A stretch of DNA of 64,000 nt, from contig NZ_JOAP01000041.1 of assembly GCF_000720475.1 (NCBI RefSeq), positions 1 to 64,000 on the forward strand. Direction: 5' to 3'. A program made the translations under genes and the position numbers. The notes below the pieces were generated by a model, which saw only the letters and a list, made by a program, of their open reading frames with translations, ran no database searches and was not told where the DNA came from. This document shows, one piece after another, positions 45,779 through 52,866 of the stretch. Positions within the stretch are counted from its first letter, which is position 1, and every line of letters begins with the position of its first letter. This DNA is from Streptomyces aureocirculatus (GTDB lineage: Bacteria; Actinomycetota; Actinomycetes; Streptomycetales; Streptomycetaceae).

Positions 45779-46531
45779 ATGAGCAAACGCGCGATACGCA
45801 TACTCCTGATCGTCGTGGTGGTCCTCGGCGGTCTCTTCGTGGCGGCCGACCGGTTCGCCGTGTCCTTCGCGGAGAACGAGGCCGCGGAGAAGATCAAGTC
45901 GCAGGAGGGGCTCAGCAGCACTCCCGACGTGTCCATCAAGGGCTTCCCGTTCCTCACCCAGGCGCTCGGCGGCAAGCTCGACGACGTCGAGATCGGCATC
46001 AAGGACTACGACGCGAAGTCCGGCGGCGACACCATCCGCGTCGCCGACCTCAGCGCCACCATGCACGGCGTCGACTTCTCCAGCGACTACAGCTCCGCCA
46101 CCGCCGACCGGGCCGCGGGCGTCGCCCGGATCTCCTACGACGAGCTCCTGAAGGCCGCCAAGTCCGAGCCGGTGAAGCTGCCGCTCGGCGCCACCGGTGA
46201 GGTCGTCGGGCTCTCCGACGGCGGCAACGGCAAGATCAAGGTCGAGGTCGAGGTGAGCAAGGGCGGCACCAAGCTCCCCAAGCCCGTGCACGTGCTGAGC
46301 AGCCTGCGGGTCGAGGGCGACGCCATCAAGGTGCACGCCGACACGATCCCCGACAAGATCGACGTGCTCGGCGTCTCCCTGCCGCTGCCCGAGGGCCTGG
46401 TCAGGAACGTCACGGACTTCGAGGAGCAGATCAGCGACCTGCCGGGCGGCGTCAAGCTCGACACCGTGCAGGCGGCGCCGGACGGCGTGGACGTGGCGGT
46501 GAAGGGCGAGAACGTGGACCTGGTGTCCTGA
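45779..46531 (+). CDS. DUF2993 protein, short paralogue
   Basis: This 250-residue protein has an amino-terminal membrane anchor or uncleaved signal (about 6-24) and a complete DUF2993 domain with the family signature VSIKGFPFLTQALGGKLDDV and the central KVHADTIPDKIDVLGVSLPL. It resembles the second half of the protein at 34777-36024 but lacks the long cytosolic head. A lipid-binding envelope role is plausible from LmeA, a member of the family. It stands alone with its own promoter region. Confidence 0.85.
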   Translation: MSKRAIRILLIVVVVLGGLFVAADRFAVSFAENEAAEKIKSQEGLSSTPDVSIKGFPFLTQALGGKLDDVEIGIKDYDAKSGGDTIRVADLSATMHGVDFSSDYSSATADRAAGVARISYDELLKAAKSEPVKLPLGATGEVVGLSDGGNGKIKVEVEVSKGGTKLPKPVHVLSSLRVEGDAIKVHADTIPDKIDVLGVSLPLPEGLVRNVTDFEEQISDLPGGVKLDTVQAAPDGVDVAVKGENVDLVS

Positions 46532-46741
46532 GCCCGCATCCCGAGCCCGCACAGTTGTTCCGATAGTTGTCGGTGGTGGTTGTCCGAAGTAGTTGTCCGT
46601 AGTACGAGACGTGGGCGTCCGTTCCTCAGATGGGGGTGGGCGCCCGCGGCGCGTCCGGAGGGTGGCGGGCCCGCGCGACCGGCCGGGAAATGACTCTCTG
46701 TCCGCATTCTGGACGAAAACGTCTCAGTATCCGACACGCCG
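46532..46741. other. Intergenic region with AGTTGTCCG-type direct repeats
   Basis: Between the DUF2993 gene and the sulfur-leader promoter lie four loosely related 12-bp units (around 46552-46602), each containing a form of AGTTGTCCG. Their role is unknown. No gene was seen. Confidence 0.4.
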
Positions 46742-46771
46742 GTGACACGGCCGCCCCTGCGTCCCTACGAT
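46742..46771 (+). promoter_or_regulatory. Promoter of the sulfur leader peptide
   Basis: GTGACA at 46742-46747 and TACGAT at 46766-46771 are separated by 18 bases, a good fit for a housekeeping promoter. The ATG of the leader peptide lies seven bases after the -10 hexamer, so the transcript should be leaderless and start at or one base before the ATG. Confidence 0.7.
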
Positions 46772-46778
46772 CGGTCGC

Positions 46779-46859
46779 ATGCATCGACAGGCGGATCTCA
46801 CGAAGCGGCGGGCAGTGGACCTGTGCCGCGTCGCCGCCATGCTCTGTCGCGCTCTCTGA
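46779..46859 (+). CDS. Cysteine-containing leader peptide of the sulfurtransferase operon
   Basis: A 26-residue peptide opens MHRQADLTKRR and ends with VDLCRVAAMLCRAL, followed by TGA. The VDLCR-x4-LCR pattern matches the putative leader peptides found upstream of sulfur-assimilation genes in many actinobacteria, where cysteine codons are thought to sense charged tRNA-Cys. It lies 139 bp ahead of the sulfurtransferase start with a hairpin between. It is probably translated from the first base of the mRNA. Confidence 0.82.
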   Translation: MHRQADLTKRRAVDLCRVAAMLCRAL

Positions 46860-46887
46860 GCGGGAGCCCGTTTCCCGTATTCCCCCA

Positions 46888-46911
46888 GGCCCGCTGACCG
46901 CCGTCAGGGCC
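46888..46911 (+). promoter_or_regulatory. Hairpin between leader peptide and sulfurtransferase
   Basis: CTGAC and GTCAG pair across CGCC, and the flanking GGCC bases extend the stem with a small bulge. Together with the leader peptide it could form part of a cysteine-responsive attenuator. Alternative pairings with the GCGGGAGCCCG just downstream of the leader stop are also possible. Confidence 0.45.
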
Positions 46912-46998
46912 ACCCCGTGCCGTACGCCCGTGCCTCCCCGCACCCGTGTATCCGCACCCCCGTTCCGCCCCGCCGCACCTGCTCCGGAGGAGAAACGC

Positions 46999-47844
46999 AT
47001 GAGCCGCAGCGACGTCCTGGTAGACGCCGACTGGGTCGAGGCCCACATCGACGACCCGAAGGTCGTCCTCGTCGAGGTGGACGAGGACACCTCGGCGTAC
47101 GACAAGAACCACATCAAGAACGCGATCAGGATCGACTGGACCAAGGACCTCCAGGACCCGGTCCGCCGCGACTTCATCGACCAGGAGGGCTTCGAGAAGC
47201 TCCTCTCCGGCAAGGGCATCGCGAACGACTCCACCGTCGTCCTCTACGGCGGCAACAACAACTGGTTCGCCTCCTACGCCTTCTGGTACTTCAAGCTCTA
47301 CGGCCACCAGGACGTGCGGCTCCTCGACGGCGGCCGCAAGAAGTGGGAGCTGGACTCCCGCGACCTGGTCGACGGCGCGCAGGTGCCGCAGCGCGCGGCC
47401 ACCGACTACAAGGCCAAGCCGCAGGACACCTCCATCCGTGCCTTCCGTGACGACGTCGTCAAGGCCATCGGCTCGCAGAACCTGGTCGACGTGCGCTCGC
47501 CCGACGAGTTCTCCGGCAAGCTGCTCGCCCCGGCCCACCTCCCGCAGGAGCAGTCGCAGCGCCCCGGCCACGTGCCGAGCGCCCGCAATATCCCGTGGTC
47601 GAAGAACGCCAACGACGACGGCACCTTCAAGTCGGACGACGAGCTCAAGGCCCTCTACGAGAACGAGCAGGTCGACCTCGCCAAGGACACGATCGCCTAC
47701 TGCCGCATCGGTGAGCGCTCGGCCCTGACCTGGTTCGTGCTGCACGAGCTGCTCGGCCAGACCAACGTCAAGAACTACGACGGTTCGTGGACCGAGTACG
47801 GCTCCCTCGTCGGCGTGCCGATCGAGCTCGGCGCCAACAAGTAG
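46999..47844 (+). CDS. Thiosulfate sulfurtransferase (two-domain rhodanese)
   Basis: This 281-residue enzyme has two rhodanese domains. The second carries the active-site loop with C235 in AYCRIGERS. It moves sulfane sulfur from thiosulfate or 3-mercaptopyruvate to an acceptor. ATG 46999 has the strong site GGAGGAG. The name cysA/sseA is used for actinobacterial orthologues. It is followed 44 bp on by a DUF1416 gene, the usual partner, and preceded by a cysteine leader peptide. Confidence 0.93.
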   Translation: MSRSDVLVDADWVEAHIDDPKVVLVEVDEDTSAYDKNHIKNAIRIDWTKDLQDPVRRDFIDQEGFEKLLSGKGIANDSTVVLYGGNNNWFASYAFWYFKLYGHQDVRLLDGGRKKWELDSRDLVDGAQVPQRAATDYKAKPQDTSIRAFRDDVVKAIGSQNLVDVRSPDEFSGKLLAPAHLPQEQSQRPGHVPSARNIPWSKNANDDGTFKSDDELKALYENEQVDLAKDTIAYCRIGERSALTWFVLHELLGQTNVKNYDGSWTEYGSLVGVPIELGANK

Positions 47845-47888
47845 GACCACCCGACCTTCCTTCCCCCCTAGTTCCCCTGGGAGTAGAC

Positions 47889-48176
47889 ATGTGTGGAGCC
47901 AAGGCCGGTGGCCCGGACGCTTCGACGATCAAGCCCGGTGAGACCACCATCCAGGGCCAGGTGACCCGCGACGGCGAGCCCGTCACCGGTTACGTGCGCC
48001 TGCTGGACTCGACCGGCGAGTTCACCGCGGAGGTGCCCACCTCCGCCACGGGCCAGTTCCGCTTCTACGCGGCCGAGGGCACGTGGACCGTGCGTGCCCT
48101 GGTCCCGGGCGGCTCGGCGGACCGTACGGTCGTCGCGCAGACCGGTGGCCTCGCGGAGGTCGCGATCGCCGTCTGA
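47889..48176 (+). CDS. DUF1416 protein (SseC-like)
   Basis: This 95-residue protein begins MCGAKAGGP, a conserved opening with Cys2, and forms a small beta-rich domain like carboxypeptidase regulatory folds (GQVTRDGEPVTGYVRLLD). In actinobacteria it is consistently next to the rhodanese gene and co-transcribed, so it is probably a partner in sulfur transfer, with Cys2 a possible sulfur carrier. Its last five codons are the first unit of a 15-bp tandem repeat. Confidence 0.9.
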   Translation: MCGAKAGGPDASTIKPGETTIQGQVTRDGEPVTGYVRLLDSTGEFTAEVPTSATGQFRFYAAEGTWTVRALVPGGSADRTVVAQTGGLAEVAIAV

Positions 48177-48251
48177 GCGATCGCCGTCTGAGCGATCGCC
48201 GTCTGAGCGGTCGCCGTCCGAGCGGTCGCCGTCCGAGCGAGCGCCGTCCGG
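48162..48251. repeat. 15-bp tandem repeat spanning the DUF1416 stop codon
   Basis: Six consecutive units begin at 48162, 48177, 48192, 48207, 48222 and 48237. The first three are identical (GCGATCGCCGTCTGA, encoding AIAV-stop); the next two read GCGGTCGCCGTCCGA and the sixth is more diverged. The first unit is the 3' end of the gene, so the gene's tail has been amplified. Confidence 0.95.
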
Positions 48252-48272
48252 CGACGGCACGTGAGCGGGCCG

Positions 48273-48318
48273 AGGGCCGCGCCCCAGGGGTTGGACGCCA
48301 CTGGCGGGGCGCGGCCCT
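48273..48318 (+). terminator. Terminator of the sulfurtransferase operon
   Basis: AGGGCCGCGCCCC at 48273-48285 pairs perfectly with GGGGCGCGGCCCT at 48306-48318 and is followed by TCGGTTTGCC. It lies about 95 bp behind the DUF1416 stop, after the tandem repeats. Confidence 0.82.
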
Positions 48319-48352
48319 TCGGTTTGCCGCCGGACGTATCTAGGCTGGACTC

Positions 48353-48610
48353 ATGTACGCGCGACGGCGCCGGGTGTACTTCGCCATGATGGGGACCTGC
48401 GTGGCCCTGTTCGTCCTGGCCTGGGGCGTCGTGCGGCTCTGGTCGGTGCCCGTGGCGGTCGGCATGTGTGTCGTCGCCATGGTGATACCCCCGCTCGCCG
48501 CCATGACCGCCAACCGGCGCGGCCCCGACGACCGCTGGTGGGACGACCCCACCGGCGACCCCAAGTCCGACGAGTGGTGGGACGAGCTGGACGGGAAACG
48601 ACGGCACTGA
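48353..48610 (+). CDS. DUF3099 small membrane protein
   Basis: This 85-residue protein has two membrane segments (about 9-28 and 32-51) and a tryptophan-rich acidic tail (DDRWWDDPTGDP, then EWWDEL). This matches the actinobacterial DUF3099 family of unknown function. It has its own promoter region behind a strong terminator. Confidence 0.85.
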   Translation: MYARRRRVYFAMMGTCVALFVLAWGVVRLWSVPVAVGMCVVAMVIPPLAAMTANRRGPDDRWWDDPTGDPKSDEWWDELDGKRRH

Positions 48611-48747
48611 GTGGCCGGGACCGACGGCGCCGACTGACCGGGACGCGGTGGGCCACCTCGGCGAGAGGCGGCCGCGGAGCCCGACTACAGTGGGGTACGG
48701 CTCTGTACCCACGCCCACATCCTCACCAAGGAATCAAGGAGCACCCC

Positions 48748-48849
48748 GTGCTTGAGGCCTTCTTCTCCGCTCTCCTCGTCCTGGTCTGCGTCGGCGTCCT
48801 CGCCTTCGCGGGTCTGACCGTGAAGAAGCTGTACCAGGGCCAGCGCTGA
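48748..48849 (+). CDS. Single-span micro-membrane-protein (33 residues)
   Basis: GTG 48748 follows AAGGAG with six bases between and opens a 33-residue frame: a short head, one strongly hydrophobic segment (about 5-24, ALLVLVCVGVLAFAGL) and a basic tail VKKLYQGQR. It ends 35 bp before the nitrobindin-like gene and is probably co-transcribed with it. The very good ribosome binding site and the amphipathic layout support it as real. Confidence 0.72.
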   Translation: MLEAFFSALLVLVCVGVLAFAGLTVKKLYQGQR

Positions 48850-48884
48850 CCGCACCCCCCCACCGAGAGACTCCTGAGCACCCC

Positions 48885-49472
48885 ATGATCGAGATCCCGT
48901 CCGACCTGCACCGCGACCTCGTCCCCCTCGCCTGGCTCCTGGGCAACTGGGCGGGCGCGGGCGTCACCGACTTCCCCGGCTCGCCGAAGGCGAATTTCGG
49001 CCAGGAGGTCTCCTTCACGCACGACGGGCGGGACTTCCTGGAGTTCCACTCGCACACCTGGGTGCTCGACGCCGAGGGCAACAAGGTGGAGCCGCTGGAG
49101 TCCGAGTCGGGCTTCTGGCGCATCTCCGCCGAAGGTGACAAGGGCCCCCGCAAGGTCGAGGTCGTCATGGTCCGCCAGGACGGCGTCGTCGAGGTCTGGT
49201 ACGGCGAGCTCGCCGACAAGAAGCCGCAGATCGACCTGGCCACCGACGCCGTGGCCCGCACCGCCGCCTCCGGACCGTACACCGGCGGCAAGCGCCTGTA
49301 CGGCTATGTGAAGGGCGACCTGATGTGGGTCGGCGAGAAGCAGACCCCCGAGGTGCCGCTGCGGCCGTACATGTCGGCGCAGCTCAAGAAGGTCGTCACG
49401 CCCGAGGACGTCGCCGAGATGGCGCGGAACCTGGGCGACCTGCCGGACGACGGCATCGCGTTCTTCAAATAG
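48885..49472 (+). CDS. FABP/nitrobindin-like beta-barrel protein
   Basis: This 195-residue protein has the nitrobindin-family opening LAWLLGNWAGAG and the ten-stranded small-barrel pattern (VEVVMVRQDGVVEVWYGEL). Nitrobindins bind heme through a histidine near the carboxy terminus. Here that region reads PLRPYMSAQLKKV, with no histidine, so heme binding as in the mycobacterial and plant proteins is doubtful. It lies just upstream of nur. Confidence 0.82.
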   Translation: MIEIPSDLHRDLVPLAWLLGNWAGAGVTDFPGSPKANFGQEVSFTHDGRDFLEFHSHTWVLDAEGNKVEPLESESGFWRISAEGDKGPRKVEVVMVRQDGVVEVWYGELADKKPQIDLATDAVARTAASGPYTGGKRLYGYVKGDLMWVGEKQTPEVPLRPYMSAQLKKVVTPEDVAEMARNLGDLPDDGIAFFK

Positions 49473-49488
49473 GCCTAAACTCGGGGGC

Positions 49489-50001
49489 GTGGTGAGCACC
49501 GACTCCGACTCCGACTGGAAGAGCGACCTGCGCCGGCGCGGGTACCGCCTCACGCCGCAGCGCCAGCTCGTCCTCGAAGCCGTGGACGCCCTGGAGCACG
49601 CGACCCCCGACGACATCCTCTGCGAGGTCCGCAGGACGGCGTCGGGGATCAACATCTCCACGGTCTACCGGACCCTGGAGCTCCTGGAGGAGCTCGGCCT
49701 CGTCAGCCACGCCCACCTCGGGCACGGCGCGCCGACGTACCACCTCGCGGACCGCCACCACCACATCCACCTGGTGTGCAGGGACTGCACCGGCGTCATC
49801 GAGGCCGACCTCGACGTGGCCGCGGAGTTCACCGCGAAGCTGCGCGAGCAGTTCGGGTTCGACACCGATCTGAAGCACTTCGCGATCTTCGGCCGCTGTA
49901 CGAAGTGTGCCGACGAGACGGACGCGGAATCGACGCCCGACGCGGAAACGGCACCGGGCGCGGAAGCGGCACCGGACGCGGAAACGGCACCGGCGGAATA
50001 A
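49489..50001 (+). CDS. nur: Nickel-responsive Fur-family regulator Nur
   Basis: This 170-residue protein is a Fur-family repressor. The winged helix is YRLTPQRQLVLEAVDALEH through INISTVYRTLELLEELGLV, and the dimer/metal domain has the HHHIHLVC cluster, the pair CRDC and a second pair CTKC. The sequence is close to my memory of S. coelicolor Nur, which represses nickel uptake and the iron superoxide dismutase. It carries an extra acidic, Ala/Pro-rich tail of about 30 residues built from DAETAPGAEAAP-like repeats. The start is the GTG-GTG pair at 49489. Confidence 0.9.
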   Translation: MVSTDSDSDWKSDLRRRGYRLTPQRQLVLEAVDALEHATPDDILCEVRRTASGINISTVYRTLELLEELGLVSHAHLGHGAPTYHLADRHHHIHLVCRDCTGVIEADLDVAAEFTAKLREQFGFDTDLKHFAIFGRCTKCADETDAESTPDAETAPGAEAAPDAETAPAE

Positions 50002-50035
50002 GCGCCGGGGCCCGCGGGTCGTAACCTTTGTGAAC

Positions 50036-51001
50036 ATGAAGAGCCCCTTGCTGTCACTGCCCGGCGCCGTCCCCGCGGAGGGTGTGGACGAAGGCGTCGC
50101 CGCCCACTACGGAGATCTGTTCCGAGAGCAGCGCGCCCTCGCCGACGGCGCGGGTTTCGTCGACCTCTCGCACCGCGGTGTCCTCACCGTCACCGGTGCC
50201 GACCGGCTGAGCTGGCTGCATCTGCTGCTCACCCAGCACGTCAGCGAGCTGCCGGCGGGTCGCGCCACGGAAGCGCTGATCCTGTCCGCGAACGGGCACA
50301 TCGAGCACGCCCTGTACCTCGTCGACGACGGCGAGACGATGTGGGCGCACGTCGAGCCCGATACCCAGGACGTGCTCCTCGCGTACCTGGAGAGCATGAA
50401 GTTCTTCTACCGCGTCGAAGTCGCCGACCGCACCGCCGAGTTCGCCGTGGTGCACCTGCCCGCGGGGTCCATCGCGCCCGTCCCGGAAGCCGCCGCCGTA
50501 CGCGAGACGCCGCACGGCCGTGACCTCTTCCTGCCCCGCGCGGACCTGCCCGCCTTCGCCGAGCGGCACGCCCCCGCCGCCGGGCTCCTCGCGTACGAGG
50601 CACTCCGCGTCGAGCAGCACCGGCCGCGCCTCGCCTTCGAGACCGACCACCGCACCATCCCGCACGAGCTGGGCTGGATCGGCAGCGCGGTCCATCTCGA
50701 GAAGGGCTGCTACCGCGGTCAGGAGACCGTCGCCCGCGTCCAGAACCTCGGCAAGCCGCCGCGGCGCCTGGTCTTCCTCCACCTGGACGGCAGCGAGGTG
50801 CACCTGCCGGTGCACGGTACGCCCCTCCACCTGGCCGCCGACGGGCCCGATGGCCGCAAGCTCGGCTTCATCACCACCTCGGTACGCCACCACGAGCTGG
50901 GGCCGATCGCCCTGGCCCTCATCAAGCGGAACGTGCCCCTGGACGCGGAGCTCCTGGCGGGCACCACCGCAGCCGCCCAGGAACCCGTGGTGGCCCCGTA
51001 G
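50036..51001 (+). CDS. ygfZ: YgfZ/GcvT-like folate-binding protein for Fe-S cluster assembly
   Basis: This 321-residue protein has the GcvT-like fold and near residue 225 the YgfZ signature EKGCYRGQE, whose Cys is important for Fe-S cluster maintenance with tetrahydrofolate. It follows nur by 34 bp in the same direction. ATG 50036 is the likely start, though a GTG six bases upstream is in frame. Confidence 0.92.
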   Translation: MKSPLLSLPGAVPAEGVDEGVAAHYGDLFREQRALADGAGFVDLSHRGVLTVTGADRLSWLHLLLTQHVSELPAGRATEALILSANGHIEHALYLVDDGETMWAHVEPDTQDVLLAYLESMKFFYRVEVADRTAEFAVVHLPAGSIAPVPEAAAVRETPHGRDLFLPRADLPAFAERHAPAAGLLAYEALRVEQHRPRLAFETDHRTIPHELGWIGSAVHLEKGCYRGQETVARVQNLGKPPRRLVFLHLDGSEVHLPVHGTPLHLAADGPDGRKLGFITTSVRHHELGPIALALIKRNVPLDAELLAGTTAAAQEPVVAP

Positions 51002-51303
51002 CACTCCGTTCCCCAGTCCCCACCCACCCGCCCCTCTTTCGCCCTTCGGGCGGGGGCGGACGGGCTCAGACTGTCGCCGGTGCGCTGTCGGTCGCGCCCC
51101 GTCAGGGGCGCGGGGAACTGCGCGGCCAGCCACGAACAAGCCGCAGACGCATCTGCGGCTTGCTTCCGGGGCGGGGAAGATTTTTCACCCGTCGAGGGGC
51201 GCCGATAGGGCGGGGGTCCAGGGGGCGCAGCGCCCCTGGTTCGGGAAGGGGTGGGGTTGGGGTGCCCCCGGCAGGGCCACGGGCCAGCCGTCGGCGTGGC
51301 GTG
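51002..51303. other. Intergenic region with a REP-like repeat
   Basis: Between the converging ygfZ and dtd genes there is no supported frame. The region has a C-rich start, a GC-rich palindrome and the dispersed element at 51094-51165. Its hairpins are good candidates for a shared terminator. Confidence 0.6.
51094..51165. repeat. Second copy of the Streptomyces REP-like element
   Basis: GCGCCCC-GTC-AGGGGCGC starts a block that continues GGGGAACTGCGCGGCCAGCC and ends with a hairpin AAGCCGCAGA-TGCA-TCTGCGGCTT (imperfect at the centre). The same blocks form the arms of the large palindrome at 18814-18942. Confidence 0.85.
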
Positions 51304-51729
51304 TCACATGTCCAGGAGGACGGTGAACGGGCCGTCGTTCGTCAGGCCCACGCGCATCTGGGCACCGAAGCGCCCCGTCGCCACGGTGGCACCGAGCGCG
51401 CGCAACCGGGCGACGACCTCGTCGACGAGGGGCTCGGCCAGCTCCCCGGGAGCCGCCGCGTTCCACGTGGGCCGCCGCCCCTTGCGGGCATCCCCGTACA
51501 GGGTGAACTGGCTGATCACGAGCAGCGGGGCATCGACGTCCGAGCAGGACTTCTCGTCCTGGAGCATCCGCAACGACCACAGCTTGCGCGCGAGTCGACC
51601 GGCCTTCTCCACGGTGTCGTCGTGGGTGACACCCACGAGCACGCACAGCCCCTCGCCCACGATCTCGCCGACCGTCTCGCCGTCCACGACGACGCTCGCA
51701 CCGTCCACCCTCTGCACCACCGCACGCAT
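51304..51729 (-). CDS. dtd: D-aminoacyl-tRNA deacylase Dtd
   Basis: This 141-residue protein begins MRAVVQRV and has both Dtd signatures: [15 protein letters not shown] in the middle and the Gly-cisPro motif [11 protein letters not shown] at the end. It hydrolyses D-amino acids from mischarged tRNAs. The frame is open far upstream, but ATG 51729 is the normal family start. It is divergent from rsiG. Confidence 0.94.
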   Translation of the reverse strand: MRAVVQRVDGASVVVDGETVGEIVGEGLCVLVGVTHDDTVEKAGRLARKLWSLRMLQDEKSCSDVDAPLLVISQFTLYGDARKGRRPTWNAAAPGELAEPLVDEVVARLRALGATVATGRFGAQMRVGLTNDGPFTVLLDM

Positions 51730-51886
51730 GCGGACCATCATGCCCTGCCCGAACACGCCGTCCGTGCGCCGGTCCAGAACCCCCCATCCGGGGTTGATTG
51801 GGGGCATCACGCACAGAGCGGCCACTTGGGGTGGCACGATGCTTCCACGCCGTGTACCGCGCCGGCTGAGGGGACGGTAGAGCCAC

Positions 51887-52618
51887 ATGAGCACATCCAG
51901 TACGCCCAGTACGCCCAAGGCGTCCGACATGCCCTGGTCACTCGGGGCGAGACGGGCGGCCGGGACCGGCGGCACGGGCGGGACCGGTGGTACAGGCGGG
52001 GCGGGCGGTGTGAGCGGAGCAGGCGGGACGAGCGTGTCGCGGCCGCCCACCCAGCGCACCGGCAGCCCGCTGCTGCCGGACGCGCCCGCGCACGACCTGC
52101 CCGCACTCCGCATCGCGGAGCTGCGGCAACTGCGCCGCTCCACCCAGCAGGACGAGGCCGATCTGAGTTACGTACGCAGGCTGCTGCAGGGGCGCATCGA
52201 CATCCTGCGGGCCGAGACCGCGCGCCGCAGCCGCCCGCGCGCGGAGGCGGGCGCGGGCGGCCGGGCCCCGGGAGCCGCGGGCGCCCCGGACTCGCCGCTG
52301 GTCGTCGACCGGCTCCCGGAGATCCTCACGGACGGCCCCGCCCGGCACCGCTCGTCGGCCCGGCATGTGACGCTCGGCACGCCGCACAGCGAGGAGTACC
52401 GGCGCCTCGCCGCCGACATGCTCGCCGAGGTGGCGCTCTCCGACCTGGCGGCCCGTACGGACGAGGAGCTGCACGCCGCCATGGGGCGCCTGGTCCGGTA
52501 CGAACAGCAGGTGTCGCGGCGGCGGCAGGAGATGCAGCGCACCACGGACGATTGCAGTGCGGAGATCGCACGCAGGTACCGTGAAGGCGAAGCACAAGTA
52601 GACGACCTGCTCGCGTGA
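51887..52618 (+). CDS. rsiG: c-di-GMP-binding anti-sigma factor RsiG
   Basis: This 243-residue protein has a Gly/Thr-rich disordered head (20-55) and two long helices. Each carries an exact copy of the c-di-GMP-binding motif E-x3-S-x2-R-x3-Q-x3-D: E90, S94, R97, Q101, D105 and E206, S210, R213, Q217, D221. This paired motif defines Streptomyces RsiG, which with c-di-GMP sequesters the sporulation sigma factor WhiG. The linker between the helices (about 112-165) is disordered and Ala/Gly-rich. There is no sigma-factor gene beside it; whiG is elsewhere. Confidence 0.93.
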   Translation: MSTSSTPSTPKASDMPWSLGARRAAGTGGTGGTGGTGGAGGVSGAGGTSVSRPPTQRTGSPLLPDAPAHDLPALRIAELRQLRRSTQQDEADLSYVRRLLQGRIDILRAETARRSRPRAEAGAGGRAPGAAGAPDSPLVVDRLPEILTDGPARHRSSARHVTLGTPHSEEYRRLAADMLAEVALSDLAARTDEELHAAMGRLVRYEQQVSRRRQEMQRTTDDCSAEIARRYREGEAQVDDLLA

Positions 52619-52866
52619 CCCCGCCGACCCGGCGGTCGCCGCCGCCCCGCCGGGCCCGGCTCCACCCGGGGACCCGGCGGACGCCGTGACCGGTGTCACC
52701 GGCGGACGCCCGCGCCCGGGGGCCGCCGCGATCCCGTGATCGCGGCTCCGACCCGCGCCCGGACGGCCGCCGTGACGGCGGGTCCCGGCGGCCCGGTGTC
52801 TCGGTATCCCGGCATCCCGGCATCCCGCGGACGGTCGTTGCACCGCCCGCACCCGGAAGGCCGAAG

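Noticed and set aside
52619..52866. Coding sequence between rsiG and the asparaginase
   Set aside because: Frames exist but are Arg/Pro/Gly-rich and lack a ribosome binding site; the stretch reads as promoter and GC-rich spacer.
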